Positions 42,746-55,799 of a DNA stretch of 64,000 nucleotides are shown one piece after another. This stretch comes from Nemertoderma westbladi. Lineage: Eukaryota; Xenacoelomorpha; Nemertodermatida; Nemertodermatidae. The stretch is from positions 54,820 through 118,819 of the forward strand of contig JAUCBJ010008811.1 of assembly GCA_032718475.1 (NCBI GenBank). Direction: 5' to 3'. The notes beneath the pieces were generated by a model. The model ran no database searches. It saw only the letters and a list, made by a program, of their open reading frames with translations, and had not been told where the DNA came from. Each line of letters opens with the position of its first letter. Positions within the stretch are counted from its first letter, which is position 1. Position numbers and translations under genes: made by a program.

Positions 42746-43737
42746 GGAGTCAAAATTGTAGAACAAATTCCCGAAGTTTGCGACGTTTGCGAAATTCGCG
42801 AAGAATCCGTCAGTTTCTGTGCCCTAATGGTTTCGTGACGAAACAATCAAATCTTACACACTTAACACACACGAACTAATTTAATGTGTTTATTAGTATG
42901 CCTGAACCATTAAATAGAAATTAAATTAATGAACGCTATTTCAACATGAAATCTACGGAATCAATACACAACACACGCACACTACTGAATTTAAAAATTT
43001 ATATAGATTGCAACTTATATTTGGCTACCTTTTAATGGGTGATTAATTTAATTATTCACCCCTATATATTTGTAGCCTTTTTAATTTGTGCCTCTAATTG
43101 ACTCAAACATTAAACTAAAATATATGTCACAATATTGATCTGTCTGTAGCTGGTCAATGAATCTCTCATAAATTTGTTAATTAGTCGCTGCTCAGTCATT
43201 GAACATTTGAACACGTGCTGCTCGAAGACCCCACAACGTGTAAATGACTGTCTATACATTGGCGTCAATGCCGCCTCCACAGTTTTGAAACCATCAATTC
43301 GTTCAAAAATAAATCAACTTCAACACTACATCACGTTTACATAATATCGTAATTCTATATTATGTACTGTAGTAGGGCCTGCAGGCAAAAACAAACAATT
43401 AAATATATATATTTTTTTAATCATTACGCCCCCACGCGGGGCAGCTGGTGGAACCTTTATTATTTAAACAAAATGAATATGAATATCTAATTACAGTAAA
43501 AATCACAATAAAAATATAAATATTAATTTCAATATACACCGTACGAGTAAAATAATAGTCCATTAATATAATTCATTAAAATGTACAGTATATATCAGAA
43601 AAAATTATAAGCAATTCTCATTTTATTTTGCGAGTTCGGAGAGAGCGGAGGTGCGGAAGGAACAAGATAACGCGTGGTACTTTTCTAGACAGGGTAGGTT
43701 GCAAAAACGGCAAACACAGGAATTGGAGCGGTCATGG
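42746..43737. other. Intergenic, no gene recognised
   Basis: AT-rich DNA without a supported gene. The last ~100 bp (gagagcggaggtgcggaagg...) lead into the minisatellite. Confidence 0.5.
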
Positions 43738-46700
43738 AAGGGGCGAGGGTTTCAGCAGATCTTATCGACGGTGAATATATTACGGAAGGGGCGAGGGTTT
43801 GAGCAGATCTTATCGACGGTGAATATATTACGGAAGGGGCGAGTGTTTGAGCAGATCTTATCGACGGTGAATATATTACAGAAGGGGCGAGTGTTTGAGC
43901 AGATCTTATCGATGGTGAATATATTACGGAAGGGGCGAGTGTTTGAGTAGATCTTATCAAATATATTACGGAAGGGGCGAGTGTTTGAGCAGATCTTATC
44001 GATGGTGAATATATTACAGAAGGGGCGAGGGTTTGAGCAGATCTTATCGACGGTGAATATATTACGGAAGGGGCGAGTGTTTGAGCAGATCTTATCGACG
44101 GTGAATATATTACGGAAGGGGCGAGGGTTTGAGCAGATCTTATCGACGGTGAATATATTACGGAAGGGGCGAGTGTTTGAGCAGATCTTATCGACGGTGA
44201 ATATATTACGGAAGGGGCGAGGGTTTGAGCAGATCTTATCGACGGTGAATATATTACGGAAGGGGCGAGTGTTTGAGCAGATCTTATCGATGGTGAATAT
44301 ATTACGGAAGGGGCGAGTGTTTGAGCAGATCTTATCGACGGTGAATATATTACGGAAGGGGCGAGTGTTTGAGCAGATCTTATCGACGGTGAATATATTA
44401 CGGAAGGGGCGAGTGTTTGAGCAGATCTTATCGACGGTGAATATATTACGGAAGGGGCGAGTGTTTGAGCAGATCTTATCGACGGTGAATATATTACGGA
44501 AGGGGCGAGTGTTTGGGCAGATCTTATCGACGGTGAATATATTACGGAAGGGGCGAGTGTTTGGGCAGATCTTATCGACGGTGAATATATTACGGAAGGG
44601 GCGAGTGTTTGGGCAGATCTTATCGACGGTGAATATATTACGGAAGGGGCGAGTGTTTGAGCAGGTCTTATCGACGGTGAATATATTACGGAAGGGGCGA
44701 GTGTTTGAGTAGATCTTATCGACGGTGAATATATTACGGAAGGGGCGAGTGTTTGGGCAGATCTTATCGACGGTGAATATATTACGGAAGGGGCGAGTGT
44801 TTGAGCAGGTCTTATCGACGGTGAATATATTACGGAAGGGGCGAGTGTTTGAGCAGATCTTATCGACGGTGAATATATTACGGAAGGGGCGAGTGTTTGG
44901 GCAGATCTTATCGACGGTGAATATATTACGGAAGGGGCGAGGGTTTGAGCAGATCTTATCAACGGTGAATATATTACGGAAGGGGCGAGTGTTTGGGCAG
45001 ATCTTATCGACGGTGAATATATTACGGAAGGGGCGAGGGTTTGAGCAGATCTTATCGACGGTGAATATATTACGGAAGGGGCGAGGGTTTGAGCAGATCT
45101 TATCGACGGTGAATATATTACGGAAGGGGCGAGGGTTTGAGCAGATCTTATCGACGGTGAATATATTACGGAAGGGGCGAGTGTTTGGGCAGATTTTATC
45201 GACGTTGAATATATTACGGAAGGGGCGAGTGTTTGAGTAGATCTTATCGACGGTGAATATATTACGGAAGGGGCGAGGGTTTGAGCAGATCTTATCGACG
45301 GTGAATATATTACGGAAGGGGCGAGTGTTTGAGTAGATCTTATCGACGGTGAATATATTACGGAAGGGGCGAGGGTTTGAGAAGATCTTATCAACGGTGA
45401 ATATATTACGGAAGGGGCGAGTGTTTGGGCAGATCTTATCGACGGTGAATATATTACGGAAGGGGCGAGTGTTTGGGCAGATCTTATCGACGGTGAATAT
45501 ATTACGGAAGGGGCGAGTGTTTGAGCAGATCTTATCGACGGTGAATATATTACGGAAGGGGCGAGGGTTTGAGCAGATCTTATCAACGGTGAATATATTA
45601 CGGAAGGGGCGAGTGTTTGGGCAGATCTTATCGACGGTGAATATATTACGGAAGGGGCGAGGGTTTGAGCAGATCTTATCGACGGTGAATATATTACGGA
45701 AGGGGCGAGGGTTTGAGCAGATCTTATCGACGGTGAATATATTACGGAAGGGGCGAGTGTTTGAGCAGATCTTATCGACGAGGAATATATTACAGAAGGG
45801 GCGAGTGTTTGAGCAGATCTTATCGATGGTGAATATATTACGGAAGGGGCGAGTGTTTGAGTAGATCTTATCAAATATATTACGGAAGGGGCGAGTGTTT
45901 GAGCAGATCTTATCGATGGTGAATATATTACAGAAGGGGCGAGGGTTTGAGCAGATCGTATCGACGGTGAATATATTACGGAAGGGGCGAGTGTTTGAGC
46001 AGATCTTATCGACGGTGAATATATTACGGAAGGGGCGAGGGTTTTAGCAGATCTTATCGACGGTGAATATATTACGGAAGGGGCGAGTGTTTGAGCAGAT
46101 CTTATCGATGGTGAATATATTATGGAAGGGGCGAGTGTTTGAGCAGATCTTATCGACGGTGAATATATTACGGAAGGGGCGAGTGTTTGAGCAGATCTTA
46201 TCGATGGTGAATATATTACGGAAGGGGCGAGTGTTTGAGCAGATCTTATCGACGGTGAATATATTACGGAAGGGGCGAGTGTTTGAGCAGATCTTATCGA
46301 CGTTGAATATATTACGGAAGGGGCGAGTGTTTGAGTAGATCTTATCGACGGTGAATATATTACGGAAGGGGCGAGGGTTTGAGCAGATCTTATCGACGGT
46401 GAATATATTACGGAAGGGGCGAGTGTTTGGGCAGATCTTATCGACGGTGAATATATTATGGAAGGGGCGAGTGTTTGAGTAGATCTTATCGACGGTGAAT
46501 ATATTACGGAAGGGGCGAGGGTTTGAGCAGATCTTATCGACGGTGAATATATTACGGAAGGGGCAAGGGTTTGAGCAGATCTTATCGATGGTGAATATAT
46601 TACAGAAGGGGCGAGTGTTTGGGCAGATCTTATCGACGGTGAATATATTACGGAAGGGGCGAGTGTTTGAGCAGATCTTATCGACGGTGAATATATTACG

Positions 46701-48545
46701 GAAGGGGCGAGTGTTTGATCAGATCTTATCGACGGTGAATATATTACGGAAGGGGCGAGGGTTTGAGCAGATCTTATCGACGGTGAATATATTACGGAAG
46801 GGGCGAGGGTTTGGGCAGATCTTATCGACGGTGAATATATTACGGAAGGGGCGAGTGTTTGGGCAGATCTTATCGACGGTGAATATATTACGGAAGGGGC
46901 GAGTGTTTGGGCAGATCTTATCGACGGTGAATACTTATAGACGGTGAATATATTACGGAAGGGGCGAGTGTTTGGGCAGATCTTATCGACGGTGAATATG
47001 TTACGGAAGGGGCGAGTGTTTGAGTAGATCTTATCGATGGTGAATATATTACGGAAGGGGCGAGTGTTTGAGCAGATCTTATCGACGGTGAATATATTAC
47101 AGAAGGAGCGAGGGTTTGAGCAGATCTTATCGACGGTGAATATATTACGGAAGGGGCGAGGGTTTGAGCAGATCTTATCGACGGTGAATATATTACGGAA
47201 GGGGCGAGGGTTTGAGCAGATCTTATCGATGGTGAATATATTACGGAAGGGGCGAGGGTTTGAGCAGATCTTATCGACGGTGAATATATTACGGAAGGGG
47301 CGAGTGTTTGGGCAGATCTTATCGATGGTGAATATATTACGGAAGGGGCGAGGGTTTGAGCAGATCTTATCGATGGTGAATATATTACAGAAGGGGCGAG
47401 GGTTTGAGCAGATCTTATCGACGGTGAATATATTACGGAAGGGGCGAGGGTTTGAGCAGATCTTATCGATGGTGAATATATTACGGAAGGGGCGAGGGTT
47501 TGAGCAGATCTTATCGATGGTGAATATATTACGGAAGGGGCGAGGGTTTGAGCAGATCTTATCGACGGTGAATATATTACGGAAGGGGCGAGGGTTTGAG
47601 CAGATCTTATCGACGGTGAATATATTACAGAAGGGGCAAGTGTTTGGGCAGATCTTATCGACGGTGAATATATTACGGAAGGGGCGAGTGTTTGAGTAGA
47701 TCTTATCGATGGTGAATATATTACGGAAGGGGCGAGGGTTTGAGCAGATCTTATCGACGGTGAATATATTACGGAAGGGGCGAGGGTTTGAGCAGATCTT
47801 ATCGACGGTGAATATATTACAGAAGGGGCAAGTGTTTGGGCAGATCTTATCGACGGTGAATATATTACGGAAGGGGCGAGTGTTTGAGCAGATCTTATCG
47901 ACGGTGAATATATTACGGAAGGGGCGAGTGTTTGATCAGATCTTATCGACGGTGAATATATTACGGAAGTGGCGAGGGTTTGAGCAGATCTTATCGACGG
48001 TGAATATATTACGGAAGGGGCGAGGGTTTGGGCAGATCTTATCGACGGTGAATATATTACGGAAGGGGAGAGTGTTTGGGCAGATCTTATCGACGGTGAA
48101 TATATTAAGGAAGGGGCGAGTGTTTGAGCAGATCTTATCGATGGTGAATATATTACGGAAGGGGCGAGTGTTTGGGCAGATCTTATCGACGGTGAATATA
48201 TTATGGAAGGGGTGAGGGTTTGGGCAGATCTTATCGACGGTGAATATATTACGGAAGGGGCGAGTGTTTGGGCAGATCTTATCGACGGTGAATATGTTAC
48301 GGAAGGGGCGAGTGTTTGAGTAGATCTTATCGATGGTGAATATATTACGGAAGGGGCGAGTGTTTGAGCAGATCTTATTGACGGTGAATATATTACAGAA
48401 GGAGCGAGGGTTTGACCAGATCTTATCGACGGTGAATATATTACGGAAGGGGCGAGGGTTTGAGCAGATCTTATTGACGGTGAATATATTACGGAAGGGG
48501 CGAGGGTTTGAGCAGATCTTATCGACGGTGAATATATTACACTCA
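43738..48545. repeat. 48-bp minisatellite, about 100 copies
   Basis: Nearly uninterrupted 48-bp units (gtgaatatattacggaaggg, gcgagtgtttgagcag, atcttatcgacg). Variants are a small set of point changes (gtgttt/gggttt, gagcag/gggcag, gacgg/gatgg) shuffled along the array, which is typical of unequal exchange. Because 48 is a multiple of three, long open frames exist on both strands (729 and 542 codons on the minus strand). Breaks occur near 43,950, 45,870 and 46,930, where a unit is shortened. Confidence 0.97.
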
Positions 48546-49020
48546 ATTAATTACGACTACGACACCCAACTCAAATACAATAATTATTCTATGGCCTTTT
48601 TTCCAAAAGATGTTAGTGTGTGGGTGTGTGTGTGACGGAAGCCATAATTTGCGGAAGCCAATATGTATAACTAGCCATGATTCCAATTTTGCCATGATTC
48701 TTAGTTCCAATTTAAGCCTCATGTGAATATAGTTCCAATGGAAACGAAAGTAGTTTCAATGTTGGCGAATTTAGTTTCAATTTAGGCGAACTTAGGGGTG
48801 AGTACAAATCAAAGACCCAAGACTCTACAAAACAATACATGTACATAACAAAGAGAACAAAGTCGCGTTAGGTCCCAAAGAGCGTTAGGTCCCATTGCCA
48901 TTTAATGGAGCAGGTTACAGAGGCGTGTTGGGGGAACCGAAACAATAAAGTTAACACCTGTCTTTTGTACAGGTATTGAGTCTTTGGGTCTTTATTTTGA
49001 TTCCCCGTACTTAGTTCCAA
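48546..49020. other. Intergenic with repeat segment shared with 58.5 kb
   Basis: 48793-49000 includes gtgagtacaa..caaagaccca and ggagcaggttacag..ggcgtgttgggggaac, both found again at 58,520-58,860. Probably fragments of one repeat family. Confidence 0.5.
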
Positions 49021-49024
49021 TTTA

Positions 49025-49225
49025 AGCATCATGGGAATTTAGTTCCAATGGATACGAATTTAGTTCCAATGCATGCGAATTTAATTCCAATGGATGCGAA
49101 TTTAGTTCCAATGGATGCGAATTTAGTTCCAATGCATGCGAATTTAATTCCAATGGATGCGAATTTAGTTCCAATGGATGCGAACTTAGTTCCAATGGAA
49201 GCGAATTTAGTTCCAATGTTTCAGG
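49025..49225 (+). repeat. 21-bp minisatellite, array 1
   Basis: About nine units of gcgaatttagttccaatgga + 1 base. The 7-codon periodicity gives spurious ORFs on both strands. Confidence 0.92.
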
Positions 49226-49684
49226 AGTGCGGCGAGCCACGTAGTTGGCGAAGAATCTGTTTAATGACACTATTACTATAGGTGGATGGTTAAATAATAA
49301 TTGTAAATAACTATCCCAAAACGCCCAACCTCCTAACCAAAACAATCTTATCCCAAACAACGCCCAACCTCTTAACCGGTCTGGAATAAACTACCCTGGA
49401 AATTCGAAAATGCAAAACAAAAGGTTTATTTACAAAAAAACTAATACAACATCTCTTAGCTCTATAATAAATTCACCAAAATACTAATAATTAAAAAATC
49501 TAATGGGAATGGAACTGCTAACGAACTAAAAATATTACTTTACAATTAATTTAAATCGAATCATGAGTACTTCACAACGTTTTTTAAAAATGACAGAAGG
49601 GTTTTACAATTATTGTTGACCCTGACCCACCCCAAATTGTGGCAATACGCAATAGGCTTCGCCTACTTCTGTACGTAGCTATCC
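49226..49684. other. Spacer between minisatellite arrays
   Basis: Begins with ggcgagccacgtagttggcg, repeated at ~50,724, then AT-rich DNA without a gene. Confidence 0.5.
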
Positions 49685-49905
49685 CCACGATTGAAATATT
49701 GGAACTAAGTTCGTACCCATTGGAACTAAATTCGCATCCATTGGAACTAAGTTCGTTTTGATATTCTGGGATTAGAACTAAGTTCGCCTCAATTGGAACT
49801 AAGTTCGCTTTGTCAAATTTATTTTGGAACTAAATTCGTTTCAATTGGAACTAAGTTCGCCTTTGAAAATGTACGATTAGAACTAAGTTCGTGATACCTT
49901 TATTT
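49685..49905 (-). repeat. 21-bp minisatellite, inverted array
   Basis: The same unit in opposite orientation (ttggaactaagttcgc), more diverged, with spacers. Confidence 0.85.
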
Positions 49906-49914
49906 TGTACTCAC

Positions 49915-50710
49915 CCGCGAACTTAGTTCCAACAACTATAAAAAACGAAAACGAATTTAGTTCCAGTGCCTGCGAATTTAGTTCCAATGGAAGCGAATTT
50001 AGTTCCAATGCATGCGAATTTAGTTCCATTGTAAGCGAATTTAGTTCCAATGGAAGCGAATTTAGGTCCAATGGAAGCGAATTTAGTTCCAATAGATGCG
50101 AACTTGGTTACAATGCACGAGAATTTAATTACAATGCATGCGAATTTAGTTCCAATGGAAGCGAATTTAGTTCCAATAGATGTGAACTTGGTTACAATGG
50201 ATGCGAATTTAGTTCCAAGGAAGCGAATTTAGTTCCAATAGATGCGAACTTGGTTACAATGGATGCTAATTTAGTTTCAATGGATGCGAATTTAGTTCCA
50301 TTGTAAGCTAATTTAGTTCCAATGGAAGCGAATTTAGTTCCAATGGAAGCGAATTTAGTTCCATTTGAAGAGAATTTAGTTCCAATGGAAGCGAATTTAG
50401 TTCCAATGGAAGCGAATTTAGTTCAAATGGAAGCGAACTTAGTTCCAATGGAAGCGAATTTAGATCCAATAGATGCGAACTTGGTTACAATGCATGCGAA
50501 TTTAATTCCAATGGATGCGAACTTAGTTCGAATGCATGCGAATTTAGTTCCAATGGAAGCGAATTTAGTTCCAATAGATGCGAATTTAGTTCCAATCAAT
50601 GCATGCGAATTTAGTTCCAATGGAAGCGAATTTAGTTCCAATGGAAGCGAATTTAGTTCCAATGGATGCGAACTTGGTTACAATGGATGCGAATTTAGTT
50701 CCAATGTAAT
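49915..50710 (+). repeat. 21-bp minisatellite, array 2
   Basis: About 37 units of gcgaatttagttccaatgga with variants such as aacttggttacaatg. Ends at gtggggcgagccacgtagtt, as array 1 does. Confidence 0.93.
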
Positions 50711-50984
50711 TGAACCAGGTGTGGGGCGAGCCACGTAGTTGGCGACGAATCTGTTTAATGCAGATTGTAGACAAGATGGCATTAACGTGAAAATAGTCTG
50801 TATCTTTGTATAGTTTGTTGGTTAAACCAGGATTTCGTAACTTTTCCCAAAATGTAATGGGCTATCCAATACAACCAACGCTATTTACATTGTTATGGTA
50901 GTTTTCGTGCTGTGGTCCCTTTCTGGCACCCATCTCCAGTATTTTTCGTGCTAAAATTTTCAAAAGATTTTATGGCTCACTAAA

Positions 50985-51880
50985 ATTAATTTATTTGCGG
51001 TAAATAGCGGTTTTATGGACACTGATCACGATTATAGAACTCAAATATAATATTCGAGAAAATTTTTGGTAAATTTGAATGTGCCTCGGGGCACCGAAAA
51101 AACAAGTAGTGCAAATATGATAATAAAAAATCACCACAAATTCAAATTGATTGATTTTATGACCATAATATAGGGTTTTTATGATGCTGATCATGAATAT
51201 GACACTGAAATATATCGTACATTGTTGATTAGGCCATTTTTGGATATGTGTCAATGTGCGGCACGAAAAATACAAGTAACAAAAATTTGATAATCAAAAA
51301 TCATTACCAAATCAACCTGTTGTTTATGCATTATGTGTTTTCTGAGACGCTGATCACGAATATGACACTCAAAAATATCGTACTGTATTATTTAACCAAA
51401 TTCGATCTTTGTCGTGTGAAATTTTTTGCTACTTGTATTTTTCGTCCCACCAGACAAGCACCAAAAATGATGGTTGCGGTACCACGATTAATATTTAAAG
51501 TTGTATCGTGATCAGCGACCTTGTAAACCAGTATAGCTTTGGAATTACCAAACCAAAGGCAAAATTTTACAGTTTATTTTTTTTAGCTACCGGTACTTGA
51601 AATCTTCATTCTGGGGCAACAGAATGGCACCAAAATTGGGTTTGCATTTACCAGAAATATTTATAACTAGTTTCATCGTGATCAGCAACCTCGAATACCC
51701 GTATACGTTCAGATTATCACACCAAACACAAAAATTTTTAGTATTTCGAGTTTAGTTTTTTTGACATTTTTTTACTTGTACAGTACTTTTCATCCTGGGC
51801 ACCAAAATAGCACCAAAATGATGGTTGCATTGCTCGAAAATATTTTTAACAAGTATTATCGCGATTAGCGACCTCTAAAA
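50985..51880. repeat. Inverted cluster of ~165-bp repeats
   Basis: Three degenerate units in forward orientation (landmarks gctgatcacgaatatgacac and gcacgaaaaatacaagta) are followed from ~51,440 by units in reverse orientation (tatcgtgatcagcgacc, ttgtatttttcgtccc), giving a large imperfect palindrome. No coding potential. Confidence 0.65.
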
Positions 51881-51941
51881 CCCTTATACCATTAAAATTG
51901 TAATTTTAAGGTTAGATCTAAATAATTTTAAAAATGAGCAC

Positions 51942-51964
51942 CCCCCCCCCCCCCCCCCCCCCCC
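51942..51964. repeat. Poly-C run
   Basis: Uninterrupted run of about 23 C directly before the BEL fragment. Confidence 0.9.
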
Positions 51965-51980
51965 GGGCCAATTACTGAAG

Positions 51981-53108
51981 GGAGGATTCTGTTTGAAGAA
52001 GTTTGTTTCTAACAGCAAGGAATTCCTCCACGCATTAAATGTGGATGAACTTAGCCCTATTATAGATCTCGACCTGGACAAACTTCCTGTTACTCGGGCC
52101 CTGGGTTAAGTGGGATACAGACAACGAACGACGTGTTTACATTCAATTATACTGTCACGCAGAAGCCGCTTACCAAGGCTGGTTGTTTAGGACAACTTGC
52201 CTCTATATTTGACCCTATCAACTTTGTCGCTCCTTTCCTCCTTAAAGGAAAGTTGCTCCTTCAAGCAATTTGGAAATCTGGTTGTGATTGGAAGGAAACA
52301 ATCCCACAGGAGATACGGATGAAGTGGATTGACCAGATTCCACAATTGTCAGAAATTATTATTCCTCGGGTCTTTCGTCATGATTTATCACTAATGTGTA
52401 CTTATCAACTACACTTATTTTGTGACGCATCAGAATCTGCTTTTGGAGCAGTATGTTATCTTCGCTGTTCTGAAGATAATCAGGTCCGTACCTCATTTGT
52501 ATTATCTAGAGTTAAAGTTGTGAGTATTTCAAATAAGCCTCCACGGGTACCAAGACTTGAATTGGAAGGAGCTGTCCTTCTGGTGGACATGCTTCGAATT
52601 ATTAAAACGGAATTGAGATTAAGTATTGTGCAAATACATTGTTGGACCGACTCAACTGTAGTCATGGGTTATATTAACAATTCATCTAAGTCCTTCAAAC
52701 TATATGTGACAAACAGAGTTTCACACATTTTGACATTTACGATTCCCGAGATGTGGCATCATGTACCGGGTACTCAGAACCCTGCTGATGATATTAGCAG
52801 AGGTTTCAATGCCCGAGAACTAATCGCATCTCATCGTTGGTGGTATGGTACACAATTTATTTTGTCTTCCCGAACAACAATGGCCAATAAACGAAGGTGG
52901 ATGTATATTCTCTGTTGCTGCGGATGATCCAGAGGTGAAGGGCGATCATGGTGATATTGTCGCTCAAATCGGCCACTTGGGTTGTACCCCCCATGAGGGG
53001 GCTGCGGATGACAATGATTCAACTAATTATGTCGAGCTGTTCGACGAATCACAAATTCTGGAAGAATATTTAAATTGCTGTACACTGAGTCAGATAAACT
53101 TGAAGTAA
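51981..53108 (+). pseudogene. BEL/Pao retrotransposon pol fragment (RT end and RNase H)
   Basis: The upstream part 51981-52108 (GGFCLKKFVSNSKEFL, then LPVTRALG) is typical of the BEL reverse-transcriptase tail, followed by a stop/frameshift near 52,110. From 52,133, GCLGQLASIFDPINFVAPF and the RNase H motif FCDASESAFGAVCYLR are characteristic, then WTDSTVVMGYI and HVPGTQNPADDISRG. Another frameshift near 52,850 leads into LPEQQWP. It is truncated on both sides, with no LTRs seen, bounded by a poly-C run on the left and poly-C/G on the right. Confidence 0.9.
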
Positions 53109-53119
53109 ACGAAATTAAA

Positions 53120-53206
53120 TCCCCCCCCCCCCCGTGGGGGGGGGGGGGGGGGGGCGGGGGGGGGGGGGATGCGCGGGTTCGGTGTAGGGGGGGGGGGGGG
53201 GGGGGG
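53120..53206. repeat. Poly-C / poly-G low-complexity block
   Basis: A C run, a long G run with single interruptions, then another G run around 53,188. Homopolymer length here is unlikely to be reliable. Confidence 0.9.
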
Positions 53207-55799
53207 TTCGTGAAGGGATACTACACGGCAAGCGGGGTTAGAACTTAGTCTGTAGAGGCACATTCTATGGGATCATCAAACATTTTAAACGAATATTCTA
53301 ATAAAACAATTTGACTATTTCTTAAATATTAATATGACTTGTTTGTTTACATTAGGGGTTTATGAAACCTGTTATACATTATATTTTCTGCATCTTTTAA
53401 CCGATTAAGGGCACACGCAGTTTATAGTCACAGGTAGTATTATTGTCTATGTCTATAATGTACGTGGTGTGGTGTCTGTCTCCTCTGAATGAAAAATTAT
53501 CATTTATAACTACTGTTATATAAAAACCGTTAAAGGTCTAAAAGCGCGAACAACTGATCTCGCTGCTGGACTTGTTCCTGGCCAAATAATGCTTTTGGAT
53601 GTATTTCGCAGAAAGCTATACCAGTACTTATAAACTTAGACGATGAAATACACACGGCGCGCCTTTTTTTAATAATGTCGCCTTAAAAGTTTGTTTGTAT
53701 TTTTTCAATCTATAAGCCGTTCGAAAATACCCAAAAATTTAAAGAAAAAGGAGTACTTTTTTCCTTAGGGAAAAAAATATCCCATAGGATTGCATTGATT
53801 TTACTTTTTCCCGGCGAAATTATTACATTTTATTGTATGTGTTGAAAGTGCTTTGAAGTAGAAAACGTTTTCACATAATTTGAGTAAAATCCATGCACAC
53901 ACTCAAAAGTGTCACTTTAGTGTCTCTGCGGGGCGTTTAACAAAACAGAACTCAATTAATATCTAATATTGGTTTGTAGGTGAGTTGCTCTGTACTTAAA
54001 TTGATAAATATTCCAGAACATTAAATTATTTAACATGGAGAAAGACAGCATCAGGAGTTAACTAGAGTACAAAAATTTGAATTGCTGTATTTACTAAAAT
54101 ACTGCAGTGCATTCAGTTTATTTTGTAACACTTCTTAGTTCAACTTGCCAGAACCTGAATCAACGTATGTTTTATTATCAGATTCGTTTTCAGACGAAAA
54201 AATCTATCGAATGATATAAGATACTTGCCTATTTGACCAACTTTGAAATTTCGCATAAAAGTTGCGCTTTTTGCCGCTTTAAAGTGACAGTGACCATGTA
54301 CTGTAGTCCGTCAAAAGTTTAGAAATAATCTGAAGTTTGGTGAAACATCAGACAGCCTGTCAGTCGTTACCAGTAGTTTCAGTACCATTGATGAAATTAA
54401 ACCAAACTTGCAATGTATGCAGTCTCGTGCTGCGCGAAGGCCCCACAAACGCGTTTTAATGTGAATGGTTAGCTATTGTTAAAAGTACAAATATTTATCT
54501 AAAATATTTGTATTCTAAACCTTGTTTTTTTAAGAAATTAAAAAAAAAATGTTGTTCCTACTAGCTAGCTGTTGCTATTTTAATAAATATGTTCTAGAAT
54601 ATACACTTTTAATAAAAGATTATTAGATTACATTCTAGAACGGTTCATAAAAAGGTACAGTAAAAATCATATTTAAATTTAGTATTTGTTATTATTTTAA
54701 TCAGCTAACGTGTTCCCTATTATTTAAAAAAAACGGTAGTTCTAAAATAAATTTTCATATTGAAAATGTTTTTAATATTTTTTACGCCTTTAAATTTAAC
54801 AAAAATTATTTGTTCTACAACCTTTATTTTATAAATACCTTTAAAATTAAATCGTAAAAAAACTAGTTTGATAAAGAAATAAAACAAATTGAGCAGTGCT
54901 GAGTACCCCATGACGTATCAGTCACGTACCACTCTACGTATGACATGGGGGCGTTCATACTGTATGTCACGCTAATTTTTCCAATTTTGACCCTCCCCCC
55001 CCCCCCCCCCGACAAAAAATATTGTATTGTAATAATACACAATGTTTGTTATGCCAATATAATATAAATTCAATCACTATATCTACATTTTCCCACGGGC
55101 AAGTCAAGTGTTCTTATTCTACATTAATAACAGGTATTACAGTGTTGGAGTCAATGGCTTCTATGTCCTACTCAATTTATCGATTATACTCAATGTTATT
55201 GAGTTTATTGTTTTCCTTAAAGTTACCCACTCTTCTACCCATGAGTGAAAGTCAAAGCCACGCTAACATTAAAGCATAGGCCTACCGTAGAACATCGCCG
55301 TGACCGTCACAAAAGTCGACACCCCCCTCCCCCCCCCCCCCCCCCCCCCCCCCCTAGTGAGTGACATACTTTATGAACGCCCCCCATGTTAAATTACGTG
55401 GAACATATTTCCACCTGTTAACCTGTTACTTAACCTCAACCGGTGGATACGGTGGATACGGTGGATACTGCAGACTATCACTATTGGTACCGCGGACACA
55501 ATCTACCTGAAATATATAAAATGTGTTCCTCTCAGATTATAGCGTTTATATATTAAACTAATACGACTAAAATAATAATAAATACCAACGCGAAGGTACC
55601 GGTAGGCGGTACTCAACTTGTGTGCTACACGAAATAATGCTCGGCTAAGCAAACTGTTTGTAATGCTAAAATTCTATAAAGTCTTTATAGAATATATTTA
55701 TTAAAGATATTATAGAGTTCTAGAAGACTCACTGAAATACACGCAAATTACTTCAAAATATCTAGAGTATCAACTAATTCAGTCTATAAACCCGGGGCC
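53207..55799. other. Intergenic, no gene recognised
   Basis: AT-rich DNA with C-runs near 54,994-55,010 and 55,321-55,355. No supported coding region or repeat family. Confidence 0.5.

Noticed and set aside
43685-48546. Open frames of 729 and 542 codons on the minus strand, plus several on the plus strand
   Set aside because: They are read-through of a 48-bp tandem repeat open in several frames; no start context, domain or codon signature supports a gene.
49022-50774. Many short ORFs with 7-residue repeats
   Set aside because: Products of the 21-bp minisatellite on both strands.
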